64,000 nucleotides of DNA from Dactylis glomerata (lineage: Eukaryota; Streptophyta; Magnoliopsida; Poales; Poaceae): positions 556,055-620,054 of the forward strand of contig QXEO01001027.1 in assembly GCA_007115705.1 (NCBI GenBank), written 5' to 3'. Positions within the stretch are counted from its first letter, which is position 1. Each line of letters starts with the position of its first letter. The notes below the pieces were generated by a model. The model saw only the letters and a list, made by a program, of their open reading frames with translations. It was not told where the DNA came from and ran no database searches. Shown piece by piece: positions 31,101 through 42,989 of the stretch. The translations under genes were made by a program, and so were the position numbers.

Positions 31101-34100
31101 TTCAAAGTTCAAATACTACTTAATCAAGTTTTTAAATTTGGTTCACAATTATCTCACACAAGTATGCAATATTATAATCTAAATAGATAGGTTATGTTTT
31201 TCTGAACATTTTGATATATCATTTACATTTTTCTGATTTAAACTGAATTTGATATGAATTTCCTAAGTTTTAATTATTTTCTGGAATTTTCTAATTAGCA
31301 GACAGTACTTTTGTTACCGGGGCTGAACTACCCCGAGCCACTGACTGGTGGGCCTAGTGCCATGTCAGCTGCCACGAGGGCAGTTGACCGGTCAAACCAG
31401 TTGACTGGTCAGGACCTCACCGCCGGTGAGCTGGGAACGACGGCGGCGACGCAATAGGCTTCCCTGACGCCCTCCTGATGTTATTTAAATGAGGGGAACA
31501 AAACGAACCAGATGGCATCGGCGCCCCCTAGAGGTGATCACTGGAGCTACTCCGGCGAGCTCCACCGTGACGACACACTCCGGTGAACTTCGAAAATGGA
31601 ACTACCGACTACTAGATGATGCAGTAAAGAGCTCCAAATATGCGCAAGCTCACCGTGGAACTGATGGGCTGCTCGGATGTCTCGAGGGTTGACGGAGGTG
31701 AGCTCGATTTCGCCAATTCCGGCGATGTACTGTGGGAAGGAATGAGTGATTCCCGGCGACTGAATACCTCCCAGCTTGATTCACTGAACGGAGATGATCT
31801 ACGGAACACAAGGAACCTCCTCGGCTAAACTTGGGACTCTGGGATGGCTTCAATGGACGGCGGCGACGAAATCTCCGGTGAGGTCCTCTCGGTGATACAG
31901 CAGAGGAATAAGAGGAGTAGGAAAGGACTACGGAGCAGAGAGAGTGTATGAGCGTTAGGTTTTCTTGCAGAGGCTCCCAGAGGCTTTACAGGGGACGACG
32001 AGGTCGTTCTCGTCCTTCCATCGCAGGCAATGGCCGGGATATGGCGGCGGTTTCAATTATGTTTCGGCACGAATCGTACAGGGAAAACTTCCAGAGACTC
32101 AAAGCGGATAGGGTCATTGATGTGGTGGTCAACGGTGACGAGGCGGTCTCGTAAGGCGGCGCGTCGAGGTGGCCTCTCCGACGATGCTCTGTCGAGCATG
32201 CAGGAGGAAGAAGAAGACGGTGGTCTTCTCCCGACACGTGGGTCCCACCTATCGGTAGCGTACCGCTTCATCAACCCGGGCTGGACTCTGGTGGGCTTGC
32301 GAGATGGGCTGACTGCGGGGCTGCGGCCAGGTAATTCCATTACCTATTTTTTTCTGCTTCTTTTCTTTTTATTTTCCTGTTTTCTGTTTTCATTTCTAAC
32401 TCAATTTTACTAATTTGTTTTGTAGGGTTTGAACTGGTGATTTAGTTTGCAGAATTTTAAGTTTGTAATTACTTATTAAATATGAATAGGACACTACTAA
32501 TCCAAAATATAATCTGAAATAATTTTTATATGTGCACTTGCGCATGAGATAATTTACACATCATTGGAATTTTATTATGCATCATTGATGAGATATTTCC
32601 AATTAGCCTTTGTGGAGTATTTGAAATATTTTGCTAGATTTGATTCAACAGATAGTAAGATGTATCAAAATTATCTATCATCTTAACTTATAAGGAGACA
32701 AAGAAATAGGGTTTAACCACAATTTGCTTTCCTATTCATGAAATGTGAAAGGCAGGATTCCGTGCTTATTACTATTTTGCTACTTAATGTCATGGAATTG
32801 TTGTATGGAGTTATACCAATAGCATTTATTATTTTATTTATGCTTTACTTGAAAATATAAACTACCTCTCTTTTACTAGGAAAATCTCTTTATCTTTGGT
32901 CCACATACATAACAAGAGGTGAGTGGTCTACTAGATAATGGACTGGCTTTCTATTAGCATTATTGTTACTTGGTTTAGGGATAATACATAATTCTAGAGT
33001 TTTACTCTTGATCACAATGTGGTGCACAAGTTGAATGATACTTGGTAATGAATCCCCAAGTAAATGGATAAGAGAAAATGGAATCTGATGAAATGGTATT
33101 AGTCTCATTCAAGAAATAATACTTAATTCTATAAGTGTGGCTTAGATTCTATTCTAGCCAGGAATTCTAGAGTTTAGGCTTGTGATCAATATCTAGTGAC
33201 TTTGCTAAAATGGAATCTTGTACACAGATCAAAGTCTCCATTATGGCTTTCATATAGGAAGGGACAACTGCTAGTTGAGATAATCCAGTTGGTTTCCTAC
33301 TCCACTCTTGGTTTTAGGATGATATCTGCTTATCACATTCAATTTCATAGATAACCTAACTATCTTCCACCAACAAGTATAATCATGTACCAGACATGGT
33401 CATCTTTTATTTCCTTCATCAACTCCCTCTATCAGGGATTCATTCTTGGCTGTACCTACCTTCTGAGATTAAAGATATAATCTCCCCTTTGTGTGCTTTA
33501 TATAGGATCTACTCCACTTCATAACCTCATAAGTCTAGGTATTGGTCACTTCCTAAGGATGGTTCTAGTCTCGACCAGAATTAGGGTTTGTGATGTGATC
33601 ACCCCTATATCAAATTACTTGTCCTAACTATAATTTGAGTAATGTCTAAAGTCTTCAAGTTGGCCTTCATAGGATGGGCTCTAATAACCTTAAATTATCT
33701 CACCTAGAGTTAAGGCAAAGCTTATAACCAAACTGGCATTGAGTTAACTTTTCCACTACTCACCTTTGGACTCACTCGATTAAGACATAGGAATATAGAA
33801 TAGCTCATGATTAAAGAATAAGACTTGTGTTGACTTCTTTAGCATGAAAGAAGTAGGGTTTAAATAATTCCATGATGATCTAGGTATGAATAAATATCTG
33901 GTCCTAAAATGGTGTGTCAAGCATTTTAGTTTTACCTCACTTAACTCTCTTTTAGTTGTTGTTACTATAACTACCCAAAACAAGGATTTTAACAAAGGTC
34001 ATATTGAAGTTTATCGCTCTCTAGTTGATGAGCTACTTCAATTCCATCAACTTAAGTGAAACTCCAATCACTTTGATATGTTTTATTTAAATGCGCAAAA

Positions 34101-34184
34101 AAATTACCCAGATTTTCTATGCATGAAATGCAATGCACACATCTGTTGTCTCTATTTTGTAACCTCTAAACCTGGGATATTACA
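28107..34184 (-). repeat. 3' LTR of the LARD-like element
   Basis: 6078 bp. It includes a GC-rich leader-like block (about 31310-32335), a TTGACCGGTCAA palindrome at 31384-31395 and three copies of a 25-bp palindromic motif (about 30002, 30396 and 30662). Short ORFs in it (for example 28770-29012, 31489-31692) are duplicated in the other LTR and have no domain, so they are not annotated. Confidence 0.95.
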
Positions 34185-34198
34185 GTCTCCCCTCCTTA
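34185..34198 (-). promoter_or_regulatory. Polypurine tract of the LARD-like element
   Basis: Minus-strand TAAGGAGGGGAGAC abuts the 3' LTR, a standard plus-strand primer. Confidence 0.85.
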
Positions 34199-36899
34199 AA
34201 GTAAACTTCGTCCCGAAGTTTTCGCTCTCATACGTTGTTGGACGAACTTGACGTTGGCATCATATATCTTGAAGTTCCTTCACCAACTAATTGGGATATA
34301 GATGGTATCCTTTATCCAGAGTGTTCCTCGAATCTTCTGTTGTCTAACTCCGGATAATAGTCACTTGAATTCCATCCATCTTAGTCTCTTCTTGGTCATT
34401 CTCTTGGATTATCCAAGTTTTCAACACCTTCTATGGATCATAGGGTCCTACTAGTTGTTCCAACATATCTTCCTAATTGGCTCTTGGTTTTACCACCTAA
34501 GAACGGAATAAACACAGGTAGTGTGTCCATTCAAGTTTTCTGATCCATCTTTATAGATCTTATTTGGTCTTCTAGGTTCAAGATTATGGTTAACTCTAAT
34601 TCATTCCAGCTGCGGTTCATGATATACCAGCTGTGGCTCATATACCAGCTGTGGCTCATACTTGGTGTGATTATGGTCAAAATCATATCACTCCTTTGTC
34701 GAACTCCATAAGGTTACGATAAAACTTGGAAAGAATTTACTTCTGACATACTTCATCCAACTTTCAACACTTATAAGTTTCCTGTACTCTCCCCTTATAC
34801 TTTTCTAATGGTCTTTGAACATATTGATTTTTAACCATTTGAACACCATGGTTAGACTATAAGTCTTGGTCAGTCTTACTACAACATCTTCCTGATGGTT
34901 TCTCGAAGAAATCTGTGGTGTATCCACACAATTGTGGATATCCGGTATGAATTCTTCGATTGCGCCTTTAGGTAGGGTGTTCTATTCCACTTTTGGATGT
35001 ATGTTTTTACCCAAAAGTTATAAAGGTTGATGTGAATTGGGTTTTCCCATTGTTATCTACCATAATTCAGATGGTAGGATATATACAATGCCATGGGAGA
35101 AATCCGGCAGAGTTTCTCTTGCACCGGAGGATATCCACGACAGGCATTTGTATAAGTTGAACAAAATATGAAGTAGCAAGGCTAGAAATGAACCAATGGA
35201 TTCAACCAATCATTGTTAACTTGAAACCTCACAAGTCTTGGTCCATAGACAAAGACTACAACTCTCAGATAAGGAAAGATACTGCTAATGTCTTAACCAC
35301 CAATCAACAATTCAAGATTTCGGGACTATAGATCAAAGTTATACAGAGATGTTATGTGTCTTAGTCACGCTATCAACGAGGGTTACTGGGGTTACCACTC
35401 CCAGGCTGAATAAAACAGCAGGCAATACCGGAATGGATCATCGGTACCACAACACCTCAATCAACCCGTGATGTACTAAGCATAACCAAGGCTACATAAC
35501 AATGAGCTCAGGTACCTTAAACTCAACTGCGGTTACCTAATTAGTGGTTCTATACAATAATCTAGGGTTACCTCTAGTGTTTTTAAAACCTAGAGTACTA
35601 CTACTAGATTCCAATACTTCATCTTACTACCTCTTCATGATGCTTCCATGAAGATCACTTGCTAGCTTTCTTCTTTTGGCTTCGTTTATCTGGTGATTCT
35701 TCATCTTCTAACTTGCTTGTCTTAGGAATTCGTCTCTCCCTCACACGAATCCCTTAACCATCTAGAACTATAACATCAAGTAAGGACTTGATAATGCAAC
35801 ATGCACTTGCACATCAAAGTCATACTTCATGCATAGATCTAGTCACACAATAAAATCCGAGAAAATCCAAAATTGTGCTGGCAACATACATCATCATAAA
35901 CCTGTGAGATAGTAATAAGCAAAACATCTCAAGATTTCAGACTTAGATGTGTACCTTATAGCACCAAATAATATAGGTTTATATTGTGCTATATTGCACT
36001 TAGTGGTGGACTACTACTTTTTGTCTCAATACTTACCTCAATTGTCCAATTGTAATCGAATAAATTTGAGCAAAGGGGTTTGGAAACCATTCTAACGGAT
36101 TCATATTCCTTTAAGGCTACTATTTCTTGCTTACCTTCCATCCTATTGAAGACGAATCTCACTTGATCTCTCGATACTACTAACATTTCTATACATTGCA
36201 CATTCTCCCCTAAGCATGGTTCACACAACTCCCTAACTTATATAGGTCTTCTCTGACTAAAGTCTGTGGTTTTGGTACACTTGACCTAGTTACTATGGGT
36301 TGGAACACTTCATTCACCATTCTACTTGAACATCTTCCTCCTCAGCTTGAAATTGCTGGTTACTACAAAGTTCTACTCCTTCATGTGAAGATTCTCAAGT
36401 GAATCCAACATGATTAAGGTTTTTATACTGCCAGTACATCTTACTTGTATATGGCATTCTTGAGTATCCATATACAAACTAAAACCTGAGGCCTACTACC
36501 TCCTATAGTCTCACTTCACCACTTATCATCACCCTACTGCAGTTTCGGATGACTTAAGTGTAACACAACGGCCTTGGTATACTTCTTCCAATAGGATAGT
36601 TCCCATTCCGGTTTTATCCTCTCTTTGGACTACCATATATTGTATACCAAATGTGACCTACTTCTAACCTTTATGTAAGGATTTAATGATGTAATACTAC
36701 TAGGTATGGAACAAGATATCTAACTTCACTTAAGAATACAGGTAAGAACATTTGACTTGAGTGTGTTAGGATTATTCTATTGTTGAATATCCATCCCAAG
36801 TCTTAAGAAGAATTGGTTTAGATGAGAAGGCTTCCTATAGTCACTACCAAACCTACAGGTCTCCTATTAAACGGTTTTAATCCTAGGGTCAAAGCATTT

Positions 36900-36911
36900 G
36901 CTCTAATACCA
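36900..36911 (-). promoter_or_regulatory. Primer binding site, initiator tRNA-Met type
   Basis: Minus-strand TGGTATTAGAGC starts 2 nt inside the 5' LTR and differs at one base from the canonical TGGTATCAGAGC. Confidence 0.85.
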
Positions 36912-36913
36912 GC

Positions 36914-39900
36914 TGTGGTGACCCAGCATACCACTGCATGTGTAGTATGCAAGTCATTGACATAACACTAATGAAACACCGTCTCACTAGTATTACAACC
37001 ATCAGAGTGGTACAACAGAAACATCGCAGGTCCACGGTATGTCTATAGGATTACAATTTTCAGCATACAGAAGATCTTCAGAACCTCCTCAACAGGTAGA
37101 GGTTTAGTCCTGGTGACTACAAATGAGAAAGAAACAAGGAAGACTAAGCTAAACTACCACTAATGCAGTTGGTTAGCTAGAGAAATATCCTAGCTACTTA
37201 GGTTCTAGGAATAGGGAAATTGATTCCTTTCTAACCCTATTCTAATTTTACTCCAAGCTTCACGCAATTGTAGGCTCCGCTGATAATCATGATGTTGGTA
37301 GAATGCTTCATCTTCAACTTTAATGTCTTGAGGTTGCCTCCTTGAGTTGCCTTCAATCTAATTCTTCAAAGTCTAGCAAGGGTTTAAGAGATTGGGGTGA
37401 GTAACGAGTGTTACCCAGCAAGTTTCTTTAGAAAGAAGTGGTGTGATATGCACTAGCTAAAACCATGGACCCCAAAATAGTCATAGGCCAATGCAAGGTT
37501 TTATCAAGGGTTTCTTGAAAGATTGCTTTTACTTATGAAAACTATGCCCAACAGCCAACACAGGTAGTAGTGCCTTGAGAGCACCTTTCCTGCGGCGTTC
37601 GCAGCTCCTTCCCGGAACAAGGGGTAACATGTCACATCTTTTTACACTCTACAGAGGTGCGTCCTTCCAAGAGAGATCAAAGCCTTGCTGCATAACCGGG
37701 CGATCTTTCCCGTCCACACTTCCTTGGTGTGGGGCCCAGTCATTGATCCAAGCCAATCACTGCCTTCTCCGCACAACGCATGCCCACCCAATTCACGCAA
37801 GCAGGTTGTGCCCCTGATATTCACCCCCAATGATGAAGTACCTAGGCGTCCCTTGCGGACCATCATAGACACTAGTGCCGTGAGAACTGAGGTGTCCCAC
37901 CCATATGCAAGTAGTCTCGCAAGATCTACTGCGACCGGCAACTGGCTGCCCGTTGACATGCGAACGAGAGAAGATACAGCTGACTTTCCCGTCCTATTCC
38001 AAGTCTCTTGGATGACATGGTTTTTACGGCGCTAGAATAACTATGGCATTGGTAGTTAATCCTCGGTTTACTTTCCCGTGCAAGTGGAACCTCCACCACC
38101 ACAATCTTACCGTGGTTCCACCTGCCAGCCTTCCTAGGTTATCACCACTGGTCGATAACCACTAGTCATATTACTTATAAAAATAGATTTTCCATCCTTT
38201 TTGAAATGTTAGAGTTTGAAGTCAACACTTTGCAAGTAGTTTCAAAACCAGTGCAATCAAGAGATATGAGCAAGAAAAACTTGCCTTTTTGACTGCAAGA
38301 TTATGCAAGTCAAGGTGTTCGATACATAGGAAATCCAAATACTGAAATAGCTTCATCATCTGGTAAAGATGATGTTAACAGAACTGCAGCATGATATGCA
38401 TCATATATGCAATGCATCGTTCTAAGCGTAACCTAACCCCGATGGTTTATTATATAAGTTTGTGATGGTTTCTTTAAAATGAGTTGCATTTTTAGATTCA
38501 CTCCACAACAAGATTGTTAAGGATTTTTAGATTTCCTGGCAAACCTTCAAAGTAATAGAATAAAGCTTAAAACAAGAGTTATTGCAAAAGATAGGTATAG
38601 CAATAGGTGAAGACTTGAAAGTAACACTTTTATGTTGTAGCTTGTTATCAGCAATCAAGTAGTTGGTTATGGACAAGCAAAGCTGAAGTAATTCTTATTT
38701 GATAAGAATACCCAGTTAGTATACGGGTTGACAACAATCTTAATACCCAATAGGGTTATATAAGTTCAAACTTAATGGAATAGTTTGTTACATACTTTCA
38801 ATGTCTTTTAAAAGAATAACATTTGAAGAACATGTTTCTTATTGATTAGAAGTACTACACCTAAGGTTTAGTGTTTTAGGATTTAGCATAGCTCTATCAT
38901 AATCAAAAAGTAGTTATTAGATGAGCATACTAAGAGATCAAGCTAAGTTTCATTCAATGTTAAAAGAATTTTAGTGAAGCATGGGCATTCTAGTTAGTTT
39001 AGATTGTTGTTACCATATATAGTTGTTTCTATAGTTGACAACTATCTAAACTAGCATAAGCACTCAACTGGTTAGTCATGAGTCAGCAGTGCTCAGGTAA
39101 ATAGTTTAAGGTTGGTTATAGAGTTGTTAATACTCTAAACATTCAAAGGTCACTACTTGTGACTAGACAAGAATGGGTGTGATTCTTATTTGGTATGTTC
39201 TTAAAAGAATTACTTTTGAAGAACACAGTCCTTAATGGATATTTTTAGTACTTAGGATAATGGTGATTAGGTGATGTCAGGAAGTAATAGTTTTTAAGTT
39301 GCAGCAAAGGTGTTGCAAATAGTTAGTTGACTAAAGTATTCTATGTTGAAATGGAGTATCAAACTAACCACTCAAAGTTGAATTAGGAAGTATGGCTAAC
39401 TAGCACACTAGGGTAGTTAATAGTTTTGGTACTAAGAAGTAATGGTAGGTGATTAAGTTATATGTACTTCAAAAGAATAACTTTTGAAGAACATATACCT
39501 TGATAAGTTTTAGTATTAGAACCCCATTTTAGGTTTCAAGTTTTGTTCAGAAATAATTAGAAAGCTTGGTTATTTAAGTTCCTAGATCTGCAGGGTTGGA
39601 ATTCAAATTTTTAAGTGATTAAAAATTTTAATTGGGTTTTATATTTTTCTCATAATGAAACAATTGTTGAAATAGAAATATTAATGTTAGGAAATAATTC
39701 TTATTCAATTTTATAATTTTCCCAAAATTTACAATCTTAAATTTGTTTTTAGGAAAATCATTTTAGGGATTAAAATCCTAATAATAGAGTTTTAGAATTA
39801 ATATGTAATAATAACAAAATGCTAATTGGAATAACATTACATAAGTTGTCACATTTTTATTTGGTATTCAAAATTTTTGTTCAAATTATTTTAGTTGTAT

Positions 39901-42900
39901 TTAAATTCAAAGTTCAAATACTACTTAATCAAGTTTTTAAATTTGGTTCACAATTATCTCACACAAGTATGCAATATTATATTCTAAATAGATAGGTTAT
40001 GTTTTTCTGAACATTTTGATATATCATTTACATTTTTCTGATTTAAACTGAATTTGATATGTATTTCCTAAGTTTTAATTATTTTCTAGAATTTTCTAAT
40101 TAGCAGACAGTACTTTTGTTACCGGGGCTGAACTACCCCGAGCCACTGACTGGCGGGCCTAGTGCCACATCAGCTGCCACGAGGGCAGTTGACCGGTCAA
40201 ACCAGTTGACTGGTCAGGACCTCACCGCCGGTGAGCTGGGAACGACAGCGGCGACGCAATAGGCTTCCCTGGACGCCCTCCTGATGTTATTCAAACGAGG
40301 GGAACGAAATGAACCAGATGGCATCAGCGCCCCCTAGAGGTGATCACTGGAGCTACTCCGGCGAGCTCCACCGCGATGACACACTCTGGTGAACTTCGAA
40401 AATGGAACTACCGACTACTAGATGATGCAGTAAAGAGCTCCAAATATGCGCAAGCTCACCGTGGAACTGATGGGCTGCTCGGATGTCTCGAGGGTTGACG
40501 GAGGCGAGCACGATTTTGCCAATTCCGGCGATGTACTGTGGAAAGGAACGAGCAATTCCCGGCGACTGAATACCTCCCAGCTTGATTCACTGAACGGAGA
40601 TGATCTACGGAACACAAGGAACCTCCTCGGCTAAACTTGGGACTCTGGGGTGGCTTCAATGGACGGCGGCGATGAAATCTCCGGTGAGGTCCTCTCGGTG
40701 ATACAGCAGAGGAATAAGAGGAGTAGGGAAGGACTACGGAGCAGAGAGAGAGTGTATGAGCGTTCGGTTTTCTTGCAGAGGCTCCCGGAGGCTTTACAGG
40801 GGATGACGAGGTCATTCTCATCCTTCCATCGCCGGCAATGGCCGGGATATGGCGGCGGTTTCAATTAGGTTTTGGCATGAATCTTACAGGGAAAACTTCC
40901 AGAGACTCAAAGCGGATAGGGTTGTCGACATGGAGGTCAACGGTGATGAGGCGGTCTCGGAAGGCGGCACGTCGAGGTGGCCTCTCCGGCGACGCTCTGT
41001 CGAGCATGCAGGAGGAAGAAGAAGACGGTGGTCTTCTCCCGACAGGTGGGTCCCACCTGTCGGTAGCGTACCGCTTCATCAACCCGGGCTGGACTCTGGT
41101 GGGCTTGCGAGATGGGCTGACTGCGGGGCTGCGGCCAGGTAATTCCATTACCTTTTTTTTTGCTTCTTTTCTTTTTATTTTCCTGTTTTCTATTTTCATT
41201 TCTAACTCAATTTACTAATTTGTTTTGTAGGTTTTGAACTGGTGATTTAGTTTGCAGAATTTTAAGTTTGTAATTACTTATTAAATATGAATAGGACACT
41301 ACTAATCCAAAACATAATCTGAAATAATTTTTATATGTGCACTTGCGCATGAGATAATTTACACATCATTGGAATTTTATTATGCATCATTGATGAGATA
41401 TTTCCAATTAGCCTTTGTGGAGTATTTGAAATATTTTGCTAGATTTGATTCAACAGATAGTAAGATGTATCAAAATTATCTATCATCTTAACTTATAAGG
41501 AGACAAAGAAACAGGGTTTAACCACAATTTGCTTTCCTATTCATGAAATGTGAAAGGCAGGATTCTGTGCTTATTACTATTTTGCTACTTAATGTCATGG
41601 AATTGTTGTATGGAGTTATACCAATAGCATTTATTGTTTTATTTATGCTTTACTTGAAAATATAAACTACCTCTCTTTTACTAGGAAAATCTCTTTATCT
41701 TTGGTCCACATACATAACAAGAGGTGAGTGGTCTACTAGATAATGGACTGGCTTTCTATTAGCATTATTGTTACTTGGTTTAGGGATAATACATAATTCT
41801 AGAGTTTTACTCTTGATCACAATGTGGTGCACAAGTTGAATGATACTTGGGAATGAATCCCCAAGTAAATGGATAAGAGAAAATGGAATCTGATGAAATG
41901 GTATTAGTCTCATTCAAGAAATAAAACTTAATTCTATAAGTGTGGCTTAGATTCTATTCTAGCCCGGAATTCTAGAGTTTAGGCTTGTGATCAATATCTA
42001 ATGACTTTGCTAAAATGGAATCTTGTACACAGATCAAAGTCTCCATTATGGCTTTCATATAGGAAGGGACAACTGCTAGTTGAGATAATCCAGTTGGTTT
42101 CCTACTCCACTCTTGGTTTTAGGATGATATCTGCTTATCACATTCAATTTCATAGATAACCTAACTATCTTCAACCAACAAGTATAATCATGTACCAGAC
42201 ATGGTCATCTTTTATTTCTTTCATCAACTCCCTCTATCAGGGATTCATTCTTGGCTGTACCTACCTTCTGAGATTAAAGATATAATCTCCCCTTTGTGTG
42301 CTTTATATAGGATCTACTCCACTTCATAACCTCATAAGTCTAGGTATTGGTCACTTCCTAAGGATGGTTCTAGTCTCGACCAGAATTAGGGTTTGTGATG
42401 TGATCACCCCTATATCAAATTACTTGTCCTAACTATAATTTGAGTAATGTCTAAAGTCTTCTAGTTGGCCTTCATAGGATGGGCTCTAATAACCTTAAAT
42501 TATCTCACCTAGAGTTAAGGCAAAGCTTATAACCAAACTGGCATTGAGTTAACTTTTCCACTACTCACCTTTGGACTCACTCGATTAAGACATAGGAATA
42601 TAGAATAGCTCATGATTAAAGAATAAGACTTGTGTTGACTTCTTTAGCATGAAAGAAGTAGGGTTTAAATAATTCCATGATGATCTAGGTATGAATAAAT
42701 ATCTGGTCCTAAAATGGTGTGTCAAGCATTTTAGTTTTACATCACTTAACTCTCTTTTAGTTGTTGTTACTATAACTACCCAAAACAAGGATTTTAACAA
42801 AGGTCATATTGAAGTTTATCGCGCTCTAGTTGATGAGCTACTTCAATTCCATCAACTTAAGTGAAACTCCAATCACTTTGATATGTTTTATTTAAATGCG

Positions 42901-42989
42901 CAAAAAAATTACCTGGATTTTCTATGCATGAAATGCAATGCACACATCAGTTGTCTCTATTTTGTAACCTCTAAACCTGGGATATTACA
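36914..42989 (-). repeat. 5' LTR of the LARD-like element
   Basis: 6076 bp, matching the left LTR throughout with scattered substitutions and a few 1-3-bp indels. It lies upstream on the minus strand, so transcription should begin within it. I could not place a TATA box with confidence. Confidence 0.95.

Larger units (their letters stand above)
34185..36913 (-). other. Non-coding internal domain of the LARD-like element
   Basis: The longest frame is 79 codons (35989-36228 -) and has no retroelement motif. No gag, protease, RT or integrase was seen on either strand, so the element depends on proteins from another retrotransposon. Three 18-bp repeats (TACCAGCTGTGGCTCATA type) at 34604-34659 resemble the primer-site/LTR junction. 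Confidence 0.85.
28107..42989 (-). mobile_element. LARD-like non-autonomous LTR retrotransposon with 6.08-kb LTRs
   Basis: Near-identical LTRs at 28107-34184 (6078 bp) and 36914-42989 (6076 bp) flank a 2729-bp internal region without any coding capacity. The 5-bp duplication CCAAG lies at 28102-28106 and 42990-42994, inside pol of the Athila-type element; removing the insert rejoins the pol codons. Ends are TG...CA on the plus strand, TGTAATATCCCAGG on the minus strand. An initiator-Met primer site by the right LTR and a purine tract by the left LTR set the orientation as minus. Very long LTRs around a non-coding core fit the large retrotransposon derivatives first named in barley; I cannot assign a family. 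LTR difference looks about 1-2% by eye in sampled segments. Confidence 0.95.

Noticed and set aside
28770..32413. ORFs of 60-127 codons repeated at 37575-41218
   Set aside because: They are the two LTRs of the LARD-like element; frames are not conserved between LTRs in a coding manner.
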